In this document: positions 60,246 through 64,000 of the stretch, in pieces
Position numbering within the stretch: the stretch's first letter is position 1
Layout of the letters: each line of letters starts with the position of its first letter
NCBI GenBank assembly: GCA_023374045.1
Contig: CM041776.1
Location: 322,363,925-322,427,924, forward strand
Reading direction: 5' to 3'
Length of the DNA: 64,000 nucleotides
From: Limonium bicolor
Taxonomy: Eukaryota > Streptophyta > Magnoliopsida > Caryophyllales > Plumbaginaceae
Notes under the pieces: generated by a model
What the model was told of the DNA's origin: nothing
The model's database searches: none
The model's input: only the letters and a program-made list of their open reading frames with translations
Position numbers and translations under genes: made by a program

Positions 60246-60472
60246 CTACCTCTAGCCCATTTTGATCTTCTTATCTATTTTTTATGGTGTTTTTCCATTT
60301 CAATGTTAAACATATTAAATAAAACAATTTTATAAAACTAAGTTTTACGTTAAATTATCACGTAAGAAATCAATTACAATACTTAAATTTATAAAATTAT
60401 ATTATCTTATATTAAATATTGAATTCAAACAAACGCGTAAACAAACCGGACAAGAATGGACAGGCTGGGTAG
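60246..60472. mobile_element. Stowaway-like MITE
   Basis: The 227-bp element has the termini CTACCTCTAGCCCATTTTG and the reverse complement of CAAGAATGGACAGGCTGGGTAG. It is flanked by TA (60244-60245 and 60473-60474). The AT-rich body includes the words shared with 50860-50953. Confidence 0.75.
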
Positions 60473-60474
60473 TA

Positions 60475-60823
60475 GTCAATTGGGCCAGAATCCGCACCTT
60501 GAAGCTTCCGGAGGAAGCAGGGGATCGAGTGACTCAGCGCCCCAAAATGAATTTTATAAACGTTTAAAAATGTAACGGATACTGCGAACCTTGGTCATTT
60601 TCAAACCAAACGCTCCATTTTTCATCGAACTCGCCCAGCAATTCTTTGTTCCTCTCCCATCCATTGTAATTGTATACTGCTCGCTCTCTATCTACCCGTT
60701 CGTCGTGCATCTCTATCGCGTTCCACCGCACCTATTTCTCTTCGCGACTTCATAATTTTCTTCGCTCCTTGGCCACCAGTAGTATAGACTGAAATACTGG
60801 GATACTACTGTGGCGGCAGTTCG
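60475..60823 (+). promoter_or_regulatory. Kinesin promoter and 5' UTR
   Basis: A GTAACGGAT word at 60572-60580 contains the AACGG core of M-phase-specific activator elements, which would fit a mitotic kinesin. The sequence before the ATG is pyrimidine-rich leader. The stretch starts right next to the Stowaway MITE. Confidence 0.35.
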
Positions 60824-63800
60824 ATGGATTTGATGAGAAAATCTCAGAGTGTGCGGATTGTCGCAAGAATTAGTGGATCCACTTCAGCCCAGGATGTTTC
60901 TGGTTTGTCTGAGACTGAAACGCCATTAATTACTGTCCGTAGACCTGAAGATGTTTCAGGTGGTAAAGTATTCGTTCACTGGCCGGGGAGCAGAAGAACA
61001 AGTAATTAATTTCAATTTCGTGGCTGAATTCTCTATTACAAACGTATTTTCACTCTATATTATGGTGTAACATGATTATTGCAAAAAATGGTCCGCTTTT
61101 TTTCCAACTTCGTTTTTGGGTGCTTCTTATATGTACCAAATTTTGTGTTGTTTACAAGTGCCAAGCAGAGGAGTTATCAAATGGACGAATTTTACACTCG
61201 AGATGTGACCAACAGGGAAATATTTGACAAAGAAATCAAGTCTTTGATTCCGTCCTTATTTGAAGGTCAGAATGTAACCATTTTCACTTATGGAGCGAGG
61301 AAAACTGGAAAAACTCATACTATCCAGGTATATATTCAGTTTGCCCCTTATTTACTGCCCTATTTTTATTAGAATTGAAATAGATGCTTTTAAGACCTTT
61401 TGTGGATGCACATGAAGGGAATTAGTGATTAGAGTCCGTATTAGGCTATTACTGTCACAAGAGAAAAAATTGCAAGCTTATCTTTCCTGAGTTGTCAATG
61501 AACTACTTATATGAGAGAATTTGGATTTTTGATTTTACATGATTTTATGATAATGTGGCAGGGATTAGAGGATGACCCTGGGTTGGCAGTGTTATCTATA
61601 TCTGAATTACTGTCTCACGCTGAAGAAAATGGAAATTCCATCTCTATATCTCTCTATGAAGTCGATCCAGATCATGTGTTTGATCTTCTAGATTCAGAAG
61701 GGGATGAGGTTTCAATACTTGAGGATGTTTCTGGTAATATCACGCTCAAAGGACTTTCTAAGGCAAGTTGCGTGTCACATGGGGCATTTTTTAATAAATT
61801 ACAATTACGTGGTAAAAGAGTAATTAATGACTTTTATTCATACTATCTTAGCAATGATTTTGATTCAACTTATTTTTACAGGTCCCAATAAAATCAATTT
61901 CAGAATTTCACAAGTTATATTCTACTGGTGACGCTACTGTGCGCAAGTCAGTACAGAAGATGGTGAATCAGGCACCTCGAAGGACTCATCGTGGTTTAAT
62001 GATCATGTTTTGAATGAAATATCAGACACTAAAGTAGTGTGCAAGATGAATCTTGTTGACTTGGCAGGTATTGGTCTTTCAAGCTGATTAATCTTTCTTG
62101 TGTATCATCTTGAATGCAAAGATTTGTTACTTGATGCTTGTATACTTTAATGTCCAGGTTATGAGGATTCTAGAAGGCTAAGCATGATACAACTAACCAT
62201 CTTGACATCACCCGAATCAATAAATCACTATATGCGATACACAAAGTATTGTATGCTTTGAATAGCAACGAAACTCATGTACCCTATCGAGAGAGTAAGT
62301 TAATGAGGATGTTGCAAGACTCTCTACGGGATGTGCATAAGATTTGCTTGTTACTTGCATGGTATGAACTTTTTCATCTACAAACTTGTGTTTGATCATC
62401 TCTAAAACTCATGATGATTTAAAATATATGATTCATTTTAGTCTTTTCTTAAAGCAGAGTCCGTCTTTAACTGAGGATACCATCAAAACTTTGAGCTTAG
62501 CCTCTCAGACATGCCAGGCTGCTAGTCAATGTACTGTACTATCCACGAGAAAAACTAAAACTGCAGTGAAAGCCATTGAATTGAATTCTCCTAGACCCTG
62601 AAGCCTATCAATAAATCAGCCTCTGACATGTCTTCTTCAAGACCCATGCCTGTTAATAAATCAACATCCGTCGTGTCATCTCCAAAGCCAGCTAAACCTC
62701 TCAACAAATCAACATTTTCCATGTCTTCTCCAAGATTCATGGCTATCCATAAATCAGCCTCTGTCCGAAAAGGAGTTTATCCTCGTATTATAACTCTGGA
62801 AAGGAACTAAGAGATACGGAAGCCAAAGAAAGGTGGATTATACCATTTGATTTAAATTCCAATTCTGCTTCGTTTATCAATGTTTACTGATGAAAGTCTG
62901 TCTTCTTGATGGTTCCTATAGGAGAATATTGAATGAGGCCAAAGAATCAAACAGAGAAAGGTGTACATTATGTCATGTTATTCAAATACTACTTGTGCTT
63001 TAGTTTATCAATGTTTACTAGTGAAATCTTCTTGATGGTGATCTATAGGAGGATATCTGAGGAAGCCAAAGAATCAAACAAGCGTAAACAGGTACAAATA
63101 TATTAGGACATGATGCCTCAATCTGATCTTCAACTCGAGTGTTTTTGTACATATTGGAATGAGTTTTGTCATACTAGTTGATTGCTATATGAAAGTGTCG
63201 CCGTTACGAGCCTCCGTATGCCATTCGTCTTTACAGATAACTTGAATATTAATATGACTTAAAATATTATGTTGAAGACTTGTTCGTTTTAACATTGTAG
63301 GCGTCTCCCATGAAAAATTCAGCAAAGTCTTCAAAAAAGATCAGGTGCTTTTTAACTATAACTTTCCGCACTACTACATTAATTGAAAGCAACACTTTCC
63401 CTCCATTATTTTTTTTTTCGGTTGAACAAGGGGTCACAATCCCAATTCCTTACTGTTAACTAAATTTCTGTTTAGGTGAACTCGAGTGTCGAAACAGAAA
63501 ATTCCCAAAACTCACTAATTGAAGAGGTAGGCTCAAACTCTTTTCACTGCCATCATAACGATTTTGTACTGAAGAAGCGTGCTGTTATCATTCAACTTTC
63601 TTAATCCTACTGTCGTATCTAATCCTCTCAGGTTAAATCGAGTTTCTGCATCTCGAAAGAAACGGAACCTTCTCAGAAATTATCGAGTGAAGAGGTAGGA
63701 TCCAGCTCTTTACTTGTCTACTCACATGGATACTATACTGAAGTAATGTGCTATCATGGGTGGGTGTGCAAGGATAATCAACGACTCTGTGCAGATGATA

Positions 63801-64000
63801 AGTATAAGCCAATTTCAACTGTTCTTATCTCTGCCTTTCAGGTTAAATTGAGTTTCAGCCTCCCGAAAAAAAACAGAGTTTTCTCAAAAATTATCGAAAG
63901 AAGATGTAGGATCATGCACTGATAATCAATTAATCTGAGCATATGACAAGTATAAACCAATTCGAACTTTTATTTAAATCCTTTCAGGTTAATTCTAGTT
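60824..64000 (+). CDS. KIN-10-type kinesin motor, 5' part
   Basis: The ATG at 60824 starts MDLMRKSQSVRIVARISGST. Exons by splice sites: 60824-61001, 61159-61327, 61562-61762, 61881-62067, 62158-62361, 62442-62832, 62922-62960, 63049-63091, 63301-63344, 63476-63526, 63632-63694, 63842-63905 and 63988 onward. The motor shows the P-loop GARKTGKT, a switch I variant PRRTHRG, switch II DLAGYED across an intron, and VPYRESKLMRMLQDSL. The closest type is Arabidopsis KIN-10C (At5g23910), a microtubule motor of the kinesin-10 group. Intron 3 has a GC donor (AAG|GCAAGT). After the motor come ~16-residue Ser/Pro/Lys repeats and several duplicated small exons. Single-base gaps are inferred near 61002, 62007, 62183, 62597, 62802 and 63336 because the conserved frame resumes after each. 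The gene continues past the window. Confidence 0.87.
62601..62767 (+). repeat. Intragenic 45-48-bp repeats in the kinesin
   Basis: Units 62601-62648, 62649-62693, 62694-62741 and a partial 62742-62767 encode variants of P-x-NKS-x-S-x-x-SSPRP (for example NKSASDMSSSRP, NKSTSVVSSPKP, NKSTFSMSSPRF, HKSASV). Confidence 0.85.
62855..63091 (+). repeat. Tandem intron-plus-exon duplication in the kinesin (127-bp period)
   Basis: The intron end (GTTTATCAATGTTTACT...TTCTTGATGG...CTATAG) and the exon (GAATGAGGCCAAAGAATCAAAC or GAGGAAGCCAAAGAATCAAAC) occur twice, with exon starts at 62922 and 63049. Both copies keep phase and splice sites. Confidence 0.88.
63476..64000 (+). repeat. Array of duplicated ~60-bp exons in the kinesin
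   Basis: Exons at 63476-63526, 63632-63694, 63842-63905 and from 63988 begin GTTAAxTxxAGTT or GTGAACTCGAGTG and mostly end in a GAAGAG/GAAGAT-like triplet pair. Each of the first three is followed by a GTAGG donor. Introns are also related (GATAAGTATAAGCCAATT / GACAAGTATAAACCAATT). Encoded modules read VKSSFCISKETEPSQKLSSE-like. Confidence 0.87.

Overview
This is a TE-rich stretch of a plant nuclear genome, most likely a eudicot. The host genes have short GT-AG introns and are plant-specific or plant-typed: a chloroplast SLH-domain protein, a class-3-lipase-like hydrolase, a ShKT-tailed prolyl 4-hydroxylase, a small CHCH protein, a TIC32-like short-chain dehydrogenase and a KIN-10-type kinesin. 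Between them lie Copia, LINE, MULE, CACTA, LARD, Stowaway and foldback elements. The genus cannot be named from the sequence.

Layout. 1-1.7 kb: 3' end of the SLH-domain gene (+). 2.8-7.5 kb: a 4.7-kb Copia element on the minus strand with TA...TA LTRs and a TACAG target duplication. 8.3-10.7 kb: tandem and inverted AT-rich repeats and a foldback element. 11.6-14.5 kb: an intact five-exon hydrolase gene (+). 14.96-18.58 kb: a MULE with a 9-bp target duplication, arms built of twelve 27-nt hairpins, a gutted mudrA gene and a plant-mobile-domain gene. 19.2-24.6 kb: a 5'-truncated LINE (-), then a LINE-like insertion (+) that contains a CACTA element. 24.8-25.3 kb: an LWD1/TTG1-type WD40 pseudogene. 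25.6-31.9 kb: minisatellites, a FAR1/FRS remnant and nested foldback elements. 32.1-34.5 kb: prolyl 4-hydroxylase-like gene (+). 35.8-36.6 kb: CHCH gene (-). 37.6-50.5 kb: a LINE with both ORFs (-), split by a 6.6-kb LARD. 51-52.6 kb: a foldback element carrying a MITE, then another MITE. 53.1-55.9 kb: short-chain dehydrogenase gene (-). 56-60.5 kb: a GC-rich palindrome cluster, a decayed MULE and a Stowaway MITE. 60.8-64 kb: 5' part of a KIN-10-type kinesin gene (+) with tandemly duplicated exons.

The host genes do not form a pathway. They are ordinary genes pushed apart by transposons. From memory, the Arabidopsis counterparts of the two edge genes (At5g23890-like SLH protein and At5g23910-like kinesin) are near neighbours, so the window may be an expanded syntenic interval.

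A recurring oddity is that several host genes with intact splice sites and conserved frames carry single-base deletions, usually in short homopolymers, with no nonsense substitutions. This looks more like consensus error than gene death. The LWD copy, the mudrA gene and the older retroelements show real decay.
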